A stretch of 64,000 nucleotides of DNA. Origin: Medicago truncatula (taxonomy: Eukaryota > Streptophyta > Magnoliopsida > Fabales > Fabaceae). The stretch lies in assembly GCF_003473485.1 (NCBI RefSeq), contig NC_053049.1:7192001-7256000 (forward strand). The letters run 5' to 3'. Numbering within the stretch: the first letter of the stretch is position 1; the number at the start of each line of letters is the position of its first letter. The notes under the pieces are model-generated. The model was not told where the DNA came from and ran no database searches. It was given only the letters and a program-made list of their open reading frames with translations. Made by a program: the position numbers and the translations under genes. This document shows positions 10,483 to 23,045 of this stretch, in pieces.

Positions 10483-13423
10483 ATATAAATGTATGTTATA
10501 AAGGACATACGTGATTATGTAACGTGAATATGTTACTAACACTCTTTCAAAAGTTTTAAAACTTATCTTCTTTAGATTACTACTAACTAACACTGAGAAT
10601 AACAGTCGCCCAATATTATAATTATATATTCCATGTGAGATTAGTCACTTGCTCAGAATGTAGATTATCAAATATCATATTCTCATAATTATATTTAAAA
10701 CTTATCTTCTTTCTTAGTGCATTTATAATGATGGATATTTTAGTTATTTAACACAAATTAAAGCTAAATTGGGAATTTCTATGAAACACGGATATGTACA
10801 TAGATATTGGAAACGATACAGATATCGACACACCGACGCCTTTAATAATATGAGAAAATCATATAATTTAGTATAATTTATAAGTATCAGTGTCGGACGC
10901 GACTCATGTTCGACACCGGAACACGCCTTATTCAAGGAGTGTCTTTGCTTCATAGGACATGAATATCTATAGAAAAATCCTCTTTTTCTTCTGTATTTGT
11001 GGCTTCCACGTAACAAATTTTATTAAAATAAACTACCAATACACTTTTTTTTAATAAAATTTATTACGTGAAATACAATGATACAAAATTATTGATAAAA
11101 CCTATTTAACATTTTTTTTTTTGAATGATATATACACGAGACATTCTTAAACATCCAGACACAGGGGAGGGGAGCTTTTATTATAGATGCTACGTAGTTT
11201 ATCACTCAGAGTTGTTCTCTTTTGTTTTTTGTAAATAGTTGTTGTTACTATTATTTACCCAACCAATAGCCTTAGGTGGCATAAATATGTATTCATCATA
11301 GACGTGACAATTTTTAATGCAAGACAGTCAAAACAGTAAACAATTAATAACAATAATCAGAGCGAAAATAAAAATAAAAATTATACTAAAAAATCCAGGT
11401 TGATAAAACAATTGCTCCCTCAAGTACTTTCAATTTCAACAATACTAACCAATAAAAAAAAAGTACTTTCAACAATACAGTATAAAATATAAATTATTGT
11501 TGCAAAATATTCATGGCAAGTCAGGACGAATAAATTACGAGATAAATTATAGACAGGAAAGTACTACGAATATCATTCAGTCATGAATTTAGGGGACACT
11601 TTTTTTATATGACATCACAATTAAATAAGGACATTCCATAAAAAAAACAAAAACTACGACCATATACATCTTAAACTTTGGATCGACTCCTATAAAGTGA
11701 CTATTTATTAGAAATAACGAGTCAAACATGATTTATGATTTACACTTTCCTAAAAAAAAAGAATAAAAATAATTGATTTGCTTGTAAACAAATGATATTT
11801 CTCGCTTAATTTTGTGGAGTGAATTGCTTACATCCACTTTTACATTCAACATGAGACATACATTTGATCTATCATCAAACTTTTTCTTAAGTATAGGTCT
11901 ATCTATCCATTCAGTTAGGACCGTTTCCCCTTAAATGGAAGTTTCTTTTTTTTTAAATTTTTTTATCCACATACATTTTTACCATCGTTGACTCATGATA
12001 TCAACTAAGATATGCCGCTTGGTCACCATTGCCGAAAGACATTCGATACAAGTAGTCGCTCAACTTTAGTTAAATAATTGACTCTAATACCACTATTCGA
12101 GCTAATAGCAACTGACAATGGGATTGAACGCCACATTAACATGTCATTAGCTAGTATAAATCACACTTGGCATACCATTAGATAGTATAAATAAACATCT
12201 TAAATTCCTAATGTAAAACTCCTACTCAAGATAAAAAAGAATGGTTACATATCTCAGTAAATATAGTTCAATTAATAAAGACATCGCATTATATATGCAG
12301 GAATGGAGTTCAAACCATAAATTCCTCACTTATTAACCTTAAAGGTAAATTTCTATCCAGTATACTATTAAAAATAAAATAAAATTATAACACTCATTTC
12401 CCACATACCAAATTATCACCTACAAATGTATCAACTCTCCACTTGATCATCCAGTAACGAGGATACTTCACCTCTTCATAAATCTATATATTTATAAGTG
12501 ATTTCCATCCATGAATATGAGAGAAGTGAACATTAATAATCCTATCTCTCTCTCTTTATCAATGTGGGATTCTCAAGTGTCAAAATACATTCGTTCACCT
12601 AAGGGTGGCTCTTAGCATGGGCGAGAGGGACGACCGTCAAAAGCACCATATTTTTAAGGGCATTAAAATTAATATTTTTACTTAGTGGTTAGTATTATAT
12701 AAATATGTTTTTTTTTTTAAATTGCTTTAGTTGATATTATTGAAAATATGTTTTTAGAGAACATGATTATAAATGAATATTTTACAAAAAGAAAAAACAA
12801 GAAGAAAGACATTTATATAATTAAAAGGACAAAGCTTTATTGATTCACCAAAGACAACAAAAATCTTAAGATTGACCCTGCTTTCACCTCTTAAATTTTC
12901 ACTCATCTGCATTTCCTTGGAAATTTGAACTATTTCCCAACAAGATGTAATTTTGTTCTCTTTTAAACAAGTAGAGAATATGACTCATTCACTTAAGTGC
13001 ATATATTTTTTTTTGACAAACACTTAAGTGCACACTTAAAATTAAATATAATGTATAGGATTGGTCCATGACCGAGTGAAACAAAATATAAACTCTTGTT
13101 TGGTTCTTTAAATAAAAATAAAAATAAACATACTCTTGTTTTGTCAATTTTTTTTTAGTCAAATAATACGGATTCAAAAAGATAAAATGGATAAGCCCCA
13201 AACCCAAATACAAAATGGTTGTTTCCCCTATTTGCTATTTATCTTGGAAAAAAATTGTTAGGTTATCTCTTAAAGCTTTTAAAAACATAAAAAAAATGTC
13301 CTTCGAAATTTATCTCTTGAACGGTCTCCGCATTTATGGGAGACAAAAGAACAACCATCAAATACAAAACACTTCCAGGAGTTATTTACTGGAAGAACAA
13401 AATCGAATTTTTAAAAATAAACC
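10483..13423. other. Intergenic DNA, no gene seen
   Basis: AT-rich DNA with one MITE (10779-10955) and scattered decayed repeats. The frame at 13215-13562 has no recognisable domain and overlaps palindromic repeats, so I do not call it a gene. Confidence 0.5.
10779..10955. mobile_element. MITE with CTATGAA termini
   Basis: Begins CTATGAAACACGGATA and ends (reversed) CTATGAAGCAAAGACAC, with GTGTCGGACGCG and TTCGACACCGG motifs inside. A flanking target duplication is not evident. Superfamily uncertain. Confidence 0.55.
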
Positions 13424-13443
13424 TCCGGTAGTTAACTACCGGA
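13424..13443. repeat. Perfect 20-bp palindrome
   Basis: TCCGGTAGTTAACTACCGGA is fully self-complementary. An imperfect version (CTTCCAGGAGTTATTTACTG, then GAAG) lies about 50 bp upstream, suggesting a decayed repeat of this motif. Function unknown. Confidence 0.9.
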
Positions 13444-13675
13444 AGTGTTATCAAGGACAATTTTGTAATTTTGAAGGGCCTAAAGAGATATGGAGGGGGC
13501 CTAAAAAGAAACCTCCCAAAAGGCTGAGCAAGGAGAAACAACAAGGCCCAAAGATAATTTAGCTAACTGCATCCACTGTTATAGTGGTAATGCTGTATAC
13601 GAAAATATGTTTAGATACACCCCCTTTGTTTGTTGTGGATTAGTAGATGTTGGTGGACTTTTTTGCAAAAAGAAA

Positions 13676-14130
13676 CGATATTTATTCATTTAAATTGATC
13701 GTGTACATTGATGTAAAACAAATTCAAAGCGCTAAAAACATAAACGATATTTATTCATTCAAATTGATCGTGTACATTGATGCAAAACAAATTCAAAGTC
13801 GCTAAAACAAAAAGAATGAATCTGCGAACAAATTCACAACATCTATATTAACAACATATAATATGATAGAGGACGTATGCCTACACATATGACTATATTT
13901 AAGTCTTTGGAATACTCATGTCTCGGATCTTCAAGTTGACGATGCAAAAGTCATTGATTGGATCTACACTTGATAAAAACTACTATTTCAACTTGAATCA
14001 AATAAACAACGCACAAAAACGGAAAATCAAAACAAACAAAATCACGATAAGACGACGAAATTACAAAACAAATGAAAAAAAAACTAAAAATATGTGCTTG
14101 CTTAAAAAACCAACATATGTTTAATCACAC
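13676..14130. repeat. Solo end of a long-terminal-inverted-repeat element, with internal 67-bp duplication
   Basis: The sequence matches in order the left arm of the elements at 26391 and 38051: TTATTCATTCAAATTGAT, AAGAATGAATCTGCGAACAA, GACTATATTTAAGT, GGAATACTCATGTCTC, then GACGACGAAATTAC. The first part is duplicated in tandem (about 13676-13742 and 13743-13808). No opposite arm lies nearby. Confidence 0.6.
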
Positions 14131-14148
14131 GCTATAGCATAATAAGGA

Positions 14149-14293
14149 CTCCCTCCGTTTTGAAATATAAACAAATTTTACTTTTTAGATTCATTCAATT
14201 AATAATGTATGTGGTCCATATTATGAACGACATACATCATTAATTGAATGAACTTAAAAAGTAAAATTTACTTATATTTTGAAACAGAGGGAG
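14149..14293. mobile_element. Stowaway-like MITE (145 bp)
   Basis: The termini CTCCCTCCGTTTTGAAATAT and its near complement ATATTTTGAAACAGAGGGAG bound an almost complete hairpin (arms about 65 bp). TA follows the right end; the left flank is GA, so the TA duplication is not intact. Confidence 0.8.
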
Positions 14294-15547
14294 TAACTAT
14301 CAATCGAAACTTGTCCCCAGCGTCTTTAATCTAGCAAGTTAATTCATATCAAGTTCTTTATTTTAGTATAACATCAAAATCTAAAAGTACTTTTTATTGC
14401 AATTTTTCAGTCTTATTACTCTATTATACAATATATTGCCCCATCAGACATTTAACACTATTATACATCTTATGAAGTAACTTTTTAGAGTGAGATTCAA
14501 GTCTATTTAACACTTAACAAGAAAATTAACCACAAAATGTTAGAATAGCAGTATCATACATAAGTTATAACCACAGAATATGGTAGAAGATATTGATAAA
14601 ATGAAGATAAATATCAGGCAGAATCATCATTTATATTTGCAGATATTTTGCCTAGTCGTTGTCCAATAAATATCTAAAGGAATCCCTGCAAAAATCTTGT
14701 TCTAGTTAACTAGTTAAAGTGAAAAACTGTGAACAAAAAACTTCAGAAAAACATCATAATTTTACAGTACTTTTTTTGAGCGTTACTGTTAATTTCCACC
14801 TTGTCTTTCAATTAGGCTTTTTAATTAATAGTTTAAATTCAATAACTAGTTCTCCTTGAACCACTAAAATTTTCAGCCACACATGTAAAAGATCCCTTAT
14901 TATCTTCAACATTGTCACAATAGTAATTATGCATTGCTACTTTAATTGGAAAATTGTAAGTAAAGCCTCTTTCTTCTACTTGCATAGTAAATGACAAAAC
15001 CTAACTCAATCGACAATAAATTTGTTATATATGCTAGCTATATACTTTTGTACCCTTAATGCAACGAGGTGTTCTATACCAAATGATGCTGATAAGAAAT
15101 CTTAGCATGAAGGACTGTTCTCTTGTCCACAAATATACATATGGTTCTTGTTGACACAACAATAAATCTTCTAGCTGTCATTAAAATGTCTGTTCATGAC
15201 CCTCTTCTTCTGCCCATGTGATGTTGGACCACATCTAATTACTTCCCTTTTTCCTTTTTGTTTTCATTCTGTTATTGTTTTGTTTCACCATGAAAAACAT
15301 TACCTGGTTCTCTAAAATTAAGGAAAATAATTGCTTTGTCTGTAAACTGTTTTTCTTAATTAACTTCTTGACATGACGTATTTGTGGGTTGTTATATTCA
15401 AAATGATGTAGATTGATGACATATATATATTTTAAGGAAAATGCTAACATGTGTCTCTGAAGGACTAGTTAAGGAAATAAGTATAATAGGAATTTCTTGG
15501 AACTTATGTAATCAAGTATTTAAAAGTGGAGAAAATACTGACTTCAA
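14294..15547. other. Intergenic DNA, no gene seen
   Basis: AT-rich sequence without recognisable coding or structured repeats. Confidence 0.5.
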
Positions 15548-15549
15548 TA

Positions 15550-15837
15550 CTCCCTCCGTCGCAATTTAACTGAGTTCTTTGCTTATTTCACACTTATTAA
15601 AAAAAATATATTAATGAAGGAAAGAGAAAAATGGTTTTAAGCGCTCTTGTCAAGTATTGGTGCATTTATCATTATCATAAATGCAAACTAGAATATATTG
15701 AATTGGGAGTGATGAAAGTAGTATTAATTAGAGTTATAATTGGAAAAAGGAATTAATATTGCATTAAAAAGTGAATATGTCAGTTATTTTAGGACAATAT
15801 TTTGACAAAAGGATCAGTTATTATGAGACGGAGGGAG
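15550..15837. mobile_element. Stowaway-like MITE (288 bp) with TA duplication
   Basis: Ends CTCCCTCCGTCGCAATTTAA and ATGAGACGGAGGGAG, flanked on both sides by TA (15548-15549, 15838-15839). This is the Tc1/mariner-type signature. No coding capacity. Confidence 0.85.
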
Positions 15838-15848
15838 TATAAAACTTA

Positions 15849-15990
15849 CACCCTCTGGTCACTATTATAAAAACTTTAAATTTTAGATTCATTCATTAAA
15901 TAATGTATGTGGTCTATAATAAAGACCATATGCATCATTAATTGAATGAATCTAAAATGTAAAATTTTACTTATAATAGTGACCGGAGGA
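15849..15990. mobile_element. Stowaway-like MITE (about 142 bp)
   Basis: The termini CACCCTCTGGTCACTATTAT and ATAATAGTGACCGGAGGA form inverted arms, with TA at both outer borders. A decayed relative is visible at 43880-43985. Confidence 0.75.
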
Positions 15991-15992
15991 TA

Positions 15993-17130
15993 TATCTTTT
16001 TTGTTTCCTTAACTGGTGTCCCGGAACACCGATAAACATGACTAATTTTTCAACTTCAATATATGTTATTAGCTAGGATTATAGTTATGGTTATTAGGAT
16101 TATAGTTAGAACTCATGATTTTAATAACAACCGTTCAACCATTGATTATGTTGAAATTTAAGTGTGAGTTAGTCTCACCTCGAACTAAGAATAACTTCAT
16201 TAAATGATACATAAGAGATGTAAAGTAAATACTAAATACTTTAAGATTTTGGGTGGAAATATAACGTGCATAACTCATAGAGTCCGTTCACTTTTCATAT
16301 TACTTGTTTTCATTTTCATTTTTCAACTAATAAAAAATAAGAGAATATAGATCCAACATTTAGTATTTTGAGAAATTTTCAAAATGCATTCCTGCTAGTT
16401 TTCCTATCTTCTCTTAATCACAATTGTTTATTACATAAGTCTTCTATCTCTCTCCTTGCAAACAATTTAAAATAAAATAAACATAAATTTTAGAAAATGA
16501 AAACAAATATGTCTTTCGAAAGTAAAACGCTTTAGTAGGAATCCTCATCTTTAGTTTGTTGTTGCTCCTGATGCTTCTCCAGGTTCTTGATTTGATTTGA
16601 TGGGAGAGCGGGAGTGAACTCGGGTGTGATTGATTAAATATAGTGATGTAGCTGATTCACACTTGAGGAAGAGTTTGTTGGAATTCAAGTGTGAGTAATT
16701 AGTTCCACTTCAACTAAACATGTAAAAGAGACGACTCATAATACTCTAACTGCCTTGAGAGTTTTTGATAAAAGTGTAGTGTTAATCTTTAGCCTAGTGT
16801 TCCTTCTCCAAACTCCTCAACAAATTATGACTTCAACTTAAAATCTTAATCTAGCTTTTTTTAGGGGAAAATCTTAATCAAAGTTAACATTGATTGGTTA
16901 ACACTTTGTCCAACCTTAAATATATTTTCTATCCTATTGACCTTTTCAGTTTCAAGACCCAAAATGGCAATAGCAAACAAGTTTTTCCTTTTACTGATCA
17001 AATGATTTATTAATTATGAAAGAAAAGGGAGGGGTAGGGGACCTTTGTCAGCTGGAATGTCCCATATTTTATAGCATTTGTCATTTAGTGCTGCATTGGA
17101 ATATGCTTACCCTCCAACTTGCAACAAAAT
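15993..17130. other. Upstream region of GLP1, no gene seen
   Basis: Contains decayed repeat pieces, including a half copy of the CCGG-TTAAC MITE family near 16010 and a TTCAAGTGTGAGT-type repeat near 16680, then the GLP1 promoter. Confidence 0.5.
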
Positions 17131-17134
17131 TTCT

Positions 17135-17143
17135 TATATATAA
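17135..17143 (+). promoter_or_regulatory. TATA box of GLP1
   Basis: TATATATAA lies 75-83 bp upstream of the GLP1 ATG (17218), leaving a leader of about 50 nt, similar in spacing to the other GLP genes here. Confidence 0.7.
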
Positions 17144-17217
17144 CGCCATTCTATAGCAAGAAATCTTCAATCCCACATTCACATTCAAACCAAATTCATC
17201 ATCAAACAAACCCAAAC

Positions 17218-17844
17218 ATGATTCAAATCATTTTCCTCCTTTCACTTTTCCTATCCATTTCCAATGCTTCTGTTCAAGATTTCTGTGTAGCAGATATCAA
17301 AGGCTCAGACACTCCTTCAGGCTACCCTTGCAAGCCAGCTTCAACAGTAACCTCAGATGACTTTGCATTTGAAGGCTTAATTGCACCTGGAAACATAACA
17401 AACATTATCAACGCCGCCGTTACACCTGCATTTGTTGCTCAATTTCCAGCTGTTAATGGTCTTGGTCTCTCTGCAGCAAGGTTAGACCTTGGTCCTGCTG
17501 GTGTTATCCCACTTCACACTCACCCTGGTGCCAGTGAACTTCTTGTTGTGACACAAGGTCACATCACTGCTGGATTTGTTTCATCAGCTAACACTGTTTA
17601 TATCAAGACATTGAAGAAAGGTGAGCTTATGGTTTTTCCACAAGGTTTGTTGCATTTTCAAGCTACTGCTGGTAAGAGAAATGCTGTTGCTTTTGCTGTT
17701 TTTAGTAGTGCTAGTCCTGGACTTCAGATTCTTGATTTTGCACTTTTTGCAAGTAACTTCTCTACTCCTTTGATCACTAAGACCACTTTCCTTGATCCTG
17801 TTCTTGTCAAGAAGCTTAAGAGTATTCTTGGTGGCAGTGGTTAA
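17218..17844 (+). CDS. Germin-like protein, ABP19/GER3 type (GLP1)
   Basis: Secreted one-domain cupin. Germin-like proteins form manganese-binding oligomers in the cell wall; this subgroup includes peach ABP19/ABP20 and Arabidopsis GER3. 208 residues, no intron, the usual family length. Signal peptide about residues 1-17 (hydrophobic, ending SNA). The N-terminal cysteine pair is C23 and C38 (DFCVAD...GYPC). Germin box 1 has H100, H102 and E107 (HTHPGASE); box 2 has H146 (FPQGLLH): all four metal ligands are present. N59 (NIT) is a possible glycosylation site. The ATG chosen is the one directly before the signal peptide; the frame is open further upstream (17119) but that part overlaps the TATA box. 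AATAAA lies at 18167-18172. Auxin binding or SOD activity is not shown by sequence. Confidence 0.95.
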   Translation: MIQIIFLLSLFLSISNASVQDFCVADIKGSDTPSGYPCKPASTVTSDDFAFEGLIAPGNITNIINAAVTPAFVAQFPAVNGLGLSAARLDLGPAGVIPLHTHPGASELLVVTQGHITAGFVSSANTVYIKTLKKGELMVFPQGLLHFQATAGKRNAVAFAVFSSASPGLQILDFALFASNFSTPLITKTTFLDPVLVKKLKSILGGSG

Positions 17845-18441
17845 GTAACTATATATGTGTTCCGACCTCAAGTCACATTTCCGAGGTATCTTCTGGTTTG
17901 AGGTACTGTGTAAGTCCGCACGGTTTTGCTCTTTGTAAAAGGCATCTGAGTGGACTAAGAAGTGTAGATGTTTTTATAAACTACCATTGACCTTGATTCT
18001 GAAGTAATGTGGAATTTTTTGGTGTACCGGAACAGTATGCTTATATTTTATGTTCATTGATAGTTGTTATTTGATTCAACCAATTTTCTTATTTTTTTTT
18101 TTTCTTTCTTTTTTTGAGTTCATTAGTTCCTTGTATGTAATTGAATTCCTTGTATCAATGTGAAGTAATAAATTTGTGAGTATGGTTTTATTTTTTCCAT
18201 TTGTCTGTTCCACAACTATATGTTGAGATTAATTTGTGTAGCTATATATTTTGAAGGACAATTTGATCCAATTTCCCATGTTGATATATAACCTGCATGT
18301 CACTGTTATGTTGAGATAAAGTTTTATCTTATTGATTTCTCTTTTCTAAAGATGATAGTTGTCCTAATTCAATTTGGCCCCACTCCAACAATGGGTGCAA
18401 CATGTTGTATATAAATTAACAGCTAATATTTATATAAAATG

Positions 18442-18480
<39 letters not shown>

Positions 18481-19219
18481 ATGAAATTTTCATGAGTGTT
18501 AAAATTTGAACTTAATTTACCAATATGATTGGGAGAGTTGGTAAATTCAATCTCCCCCTATTTTTTTTTTTTATTCCCTAAGTCGCTTATTTGAGAAGCA
18601 ATCAGATAAATATAAAAACAAATGTTCTACCGTTAACTTGATGATTGGTTTTATAGCGAACATTTCAAAGTAAAAAAACTTTACTTTGAATAGTAAAGTA
18701 AAGTAAACTATTCAAAATATACACCAATTTTTGAATAGTTTGTTTACTTTAATTTTCTTGATTTAAAAACATGATGATCACTTGCATTATCATTGTTTTT
18801 GAGAATTAGCAATTCATTTGACCACTGCCATAAATTGGAATACGACTGATAAATGCGTGACATGCAAATTGTAATTTGATCCAAAACTAGGCCACACACT
18901 TTCTTAACTGACAGCACAATTATTTAACTGATATGCATGCACCAATTTGCAAATGATATAACGTAATTTATAAGAACTAAAATTGTGTGTAGGACGCCAA
19001 ACGGTCGCAGAAACTAAAATGCTGGAGCAAAATATCTAGAACAGAGCACCCATTTGATATTTGATGGTACAAACAAAGAATCCTCTATCTTAGTTGATGT
19101 TAGCACAATAACAATACATGCCGTCTGTAAGTGCAACTTCAATTTATTTTTATGTTAAAGACCAAACTGTCTTGGATTTTTCTGTTTGAAATTAAAATGA
19201 AACTTAGCTCCTAGAGAAA
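17845..19219. other. Downstream of GLP1, no gene seen
   Basis: 3' UTR and polyadenylation signal of GLP1 (AATAAA 18167), then AT-rich DNA with a TA microsatellite at about 18448-18477 and a short inverted repeat of a TTACTTTGAATAGT-like motif around 18665-18745. Confidence 0.5.
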
Positions 19220-19415
19220 TGTTAACCGGTGCCTCCGGGACACTGGTTAAGGCATTTAAATGGTCCTGATTCTACAAAAGTCCTTGAGTAAAATCCTTTA
19301 ATTTTGATTGCGATTTTACGAGTCCCGATTTTGCTACTTCCTTTCGACTGGAAGTCTCGATTTTGATAACCTTATTTTGTAATCCTTAAAGAGTGCCCTG
19401 GGGGCACTCGTTAAC
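19220..19415. mobile_element. MITE-like repeat, GTTAACCGGTGCC termini
   Basis: Begins GTTAACCGGTGCCTCCGGGA and ends (reversed) GTTAACGAGTGCCCCCAGGG. The same ends bound a repeat at about 61774-61955, and halves occur at 16010, 57110 and 59690. Superfamily unknown. Confidence 0.6.
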
Positions 19416-19639
19416 AAGACCCTAGCTCATATTATGACCCATACAAACCAATGGTTTAGACCACCATGAATGAAAGTCAACAAAATCAATAATATGTGCG
19501 TCTTTAGCCACCACCAAGAGTGAAGATTAACACAATCCAGAAGCCGCTTCAACATTAATTCTTTATTGTGAAAAATACAGTCATTGCGCTCCTTTCAAAT
19601 AATTCAGATAAAAGCCAACCAAAATACCTAAAAACAACA

Positions 19640-20235
19640 CTAAATATCTTTCCTAAACCCACGAGAACCACCAAATTGTAGAGCATGCTTGTCAACATTA
19701 GAGTGATTTACCGTAGAAATTCGCAGCCACTTTAGGAAAGGGTGCCAAATGCCTTTGAAGAAATCACAATCAAGGACAAGATGAATAATTGTTTCTCCTT
19801 CTCGCACCCTCATGAACATAGTAAATATTCGGCATGCAGCACACCAAGATGATATATCCTTCATCGAGTAACCATCAAGATGATTATGAGTCCAAACCCA
19901 TTTATCCAAAACTTCATCTAGCAAGAAAATGTCATCTAAAAGAGAAAGACAATGACAACTGTTCTTCCACTCACGTAAGGAATTGCCTTCTCGACCGCCA
20001 CGCTTGTCCATCAACCCCTCATCCTTGCCTCCTCATCTCCGTAACACTAACACACCTATCAATACATAAATAAAATAGACGCATAAATCTAGACCTCAAA
20101 CACGCTCCATGCAATCAAGGATCACACCTAAAAGGTGTACTTTCTCCATCATCAATTCTGCGACTCACCCCTTCCTTAGACCAACTCGCTTCCCCTCCCT
20201 CCACCCCCTCTCTAATGACACACATATCCTAATAT
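19640..20235 (-). pseudogene. LINE reverse-transcriptase C-terminal fragment
   Basis: The minus strand encodes, in broken frames, pieces typical of plant LINE polyproteins between the RT and RNase H domains: RRIDDGEST, LHGACLRSRF, then LDKWVWTHNHLDGYS and a zinc-knuckle-like part ending LVLDCDFFKGIWHPFLKWLR. Stops and frame changes near 20025 and 20120 show it is dead. Neither element end was found. Confidence 0.75.
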
Positions 20236-20662
20236 GATTTTCCTCATCCCCACTAATTGGAAGACCCAAATAAACAAAAGAAAATTGCCTAATTTTACAA
20301 TTCAAAACACAGTCACTTTAACCAACTAAGATTCCTCTACACTGACACACCAACAAGTAAGCTCTTGTGAAAAATCACTTTGAGATCGGATATAAGTTAA
20401 AAAAGCATTAAAGTAGCCTTCAAAATTCTAATTTTTCCCAATTGTGTTGTAACAATTTGCACACAGTGTTATTATCTAGTTGTCTAACGTTAGACAACAA
20501 CCATGATTTTTCTCTTAAAGTTTTAACGTTATAGTCTTATCTGTTGTTTTTATGTTCTTTTATTTTTCTCCATGTATATTTTTCCCAACAAATCTAAAGT
20601 AATAAAAGATGAGTAATGCTCCTTAAACACCCTTTTAATAAAAGATAAAGGGTATGTTAATC

Positions 20663-21353
20663 CAGGGCCGTTCCTAGCGTTTTACGGGCCTTATGCATAA
20701 TATAAAAATAGGGCCCTTACATAATACATTATAATTTTTTTTAGGTCATTGTTGTGTTTTTTTATTTCACTTTTCACTACCAAATAAATGTTTTTTTAGA
20801 TAACATCTGAAAATAAATTAAATACTATATATACACCAAAACAAAATGAAATATCGTACAAGTAGAGAAAAATAGCACATCCGAAGCAGACTGAAATTTT
20901 AGCACCCCATTATCAAATAAAATAGAATTTACTTTGTAATGAAAATTATCTCAATTTCTTGGATAATAAATATCGTCGATATTTTTAATATTAGCGAAGC
21001 ACATTATTAAGAACAAAGGGCCCAATAAAATATCACTAATTTCTTCGATAATAAATTTTCAAACATATTATTAAGAACAACCAATTTTTTTTATAGGAGG
21101 GTGTATATAGAAATTTTTGTGCTGCATGGGATATATATAGCAAATCTCACTAATAGGGCAAAAAACATTAATAGATTTCAGTCCATTTCTATAACATGTC
21201 AAAGATTGGACCTTTTTAGAGAAGTTTACTATATATACCCCCTAAAATCCAAATATTTCTATAAACACCCTCACCTTAATTTTTTTTTGAACCCCCTACC
21301 AGCAAGGGCCCTAGACCGTCGCACTCGTGGCCTATGCCCTAGGGCCGGCCCTG
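20663..21353. mobile_element. hAT-type non-autonomous element (691 bp)
   Basis: Starts CAGGGCCGTTCCTAGCG and ends (reversed) CAGGGCCGGCCCTAGGGC, the short terminal repeats typical of plant hAT elements. The flanks TGTTAATC (20655-20662) and TGTCAATC (21354-21361) are an 8-bp target duplication with one mismatch. No transposase frame inside. Confidence 0.8.
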
Positions 21354-21361
21354 TGTCAATC

Positions 21362-22968
21362 TGTTGTACCAAAAATAAAAGGATATCAACCTGTAATTGA
21401 CGTCAAATCGAAAGTAATGCCTTCGTAGCCATCCCACTAGCTTTAAGATCTAAACTAAACTTAAAATTTAGAAAAAGTTGAAAATATTAGAAAGTCTTAA
21501 TGGTCACCCTTGGGCCTTGGTATACATGTGCGTTAGTGTGACAATATTAAAGGCTGTACTTAGGACTAAATCAATATTTTAGTTTTAAAAAAAATGAAAG
21601 TTTGACAATTTAGTTACTTAAATTTACCAAAAACTAGCTCCATTGTTAAGTAGTATATGACTCTATTTATTAAATCAAGGGAATTAAGAAAAAAAAAAAT
21701 TCCTCAAAAGAAAAAAATATTAAAATTAATTTGTTAATAATTGATATAGTTTTACAAGTTGATCTTTCAGAAGATATAATTAGTTTATATATTCGTCATG
21801 ATATTAATTTCAAGTTGCAGTAAAAGATGTCATATGAAAACTCTTAAGAGTTTAATCTAATGGTAAAATGACAAGCTTTGTATTGAGATGTTTTTGGTTT
21901 GAACAACCTTAGTATTTTTAAAGGGATGTAAATCTAAATCTTTTTTAGTATTCTTCACGACTTAAGATTTTCCTTACCTTGACCTTGATGCCACACCCCC
22001 TCACCCTAAATTTATTATATTAATTGAAAATTGCTTGTTCAAAAAAAAATATTAATTGAAAATTGTCAAATAACCAAGGGTATGATAATCCTCTCCTAAA
22101 ATATAAGAAAACTTAGGGGTGTACAATAATAAAGAAATAATTAGTGCAGTCAAATTTTGAATGTCTTATAAAAATGGATAAAGATTTTTTTTTTAACCCT
22201 TCTTATATTTAGAGACGGTGATAATAATTAAACATGTGTATGTTTGATAAGGTCAAACCACTAATTTATAGTGAGTGACTTATATCGTATAATCTCATAT
22301 AACTTTTTAATAGTTATTCTCTCACGAACTTATGTCATTTTTTGATATGCTATCTATGTAATATTTGAGTTTATAGTTTATTGTAGTTTACTAGATTATA
22401 AGCAAAAGAGTGTCTAAATTTGTTTGACTCAAATAAATGTTTTTTATGCACATTTAACGTTAGTAATCCAAAAACTATCTTTTTGCTTATATTTGAGTCG
22501 AACAAATTATAACATTCATAAGCTAGGTTATGTAATTTTATATTCATCAGATAACCAAATAGATAGTTTTATTTCTCTAAAAAAAATAGATAGTTTTGTC
22601 AACACTTTACATTTAAACACCATAAATTCATGAGCTATTATATATTTTATCCACCATAATCCAATTCACTTTCATTTTGAACGATGAGGAATCAAATTTT
22701 GCCCTCTCACGTGAAAATTTCACATGAAATGATGAATTCATGCAATGCAATAACCCCAGTGCTAGTTTAAGTATTGTCCTCTAAGTTATAGTCTCATAAG
22801 TCATAAGATCTAGTTTGACTTGTCAAATCAATATTTAACTCATGTTAACGTTACGTTGAAGGTCTTTTACATGCACAACTAGGCCTAATGCATGCATTAT
22901 AATTAAACCAATCACCATATCTTTAGGCTCAAACATTGCAATATTAATTCTTAATTATGCAAGCATTA
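21362..22968. other. Upstream region of GLP2, no gene seen
   Basis: AT-rich DNA with a duplicated ATTAATTGAAAATTG pair near 22020-22060 and short repeats; nothing coding is recognisable until the GLP2 promoter. Confidence 0.5.
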
Positions 22969-22977
22969 CTATATAAC
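22969..22977 (+). promoter_or_regulatory. TATA box of GLP2
   Basis: CTATATAAC lies about 70 bp upstream of the GLP2 start codon, the same spacing as in GLP1 and GLP3. Confidence 0.65.
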
Positions 22978-23045
22978 ACCTTACCAACCCCACATTTCTA
23001 TTCACTTACCAATACCAACACATTATTAATCCATCTAAACTCAAA

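Noticed and set aside
17584-17871. Antisense frames in GLP genes (also at 28207, 28286, 40245)
   Set aside because: They overlap intact germin-like coding sequence in other frames, with no support of their own.
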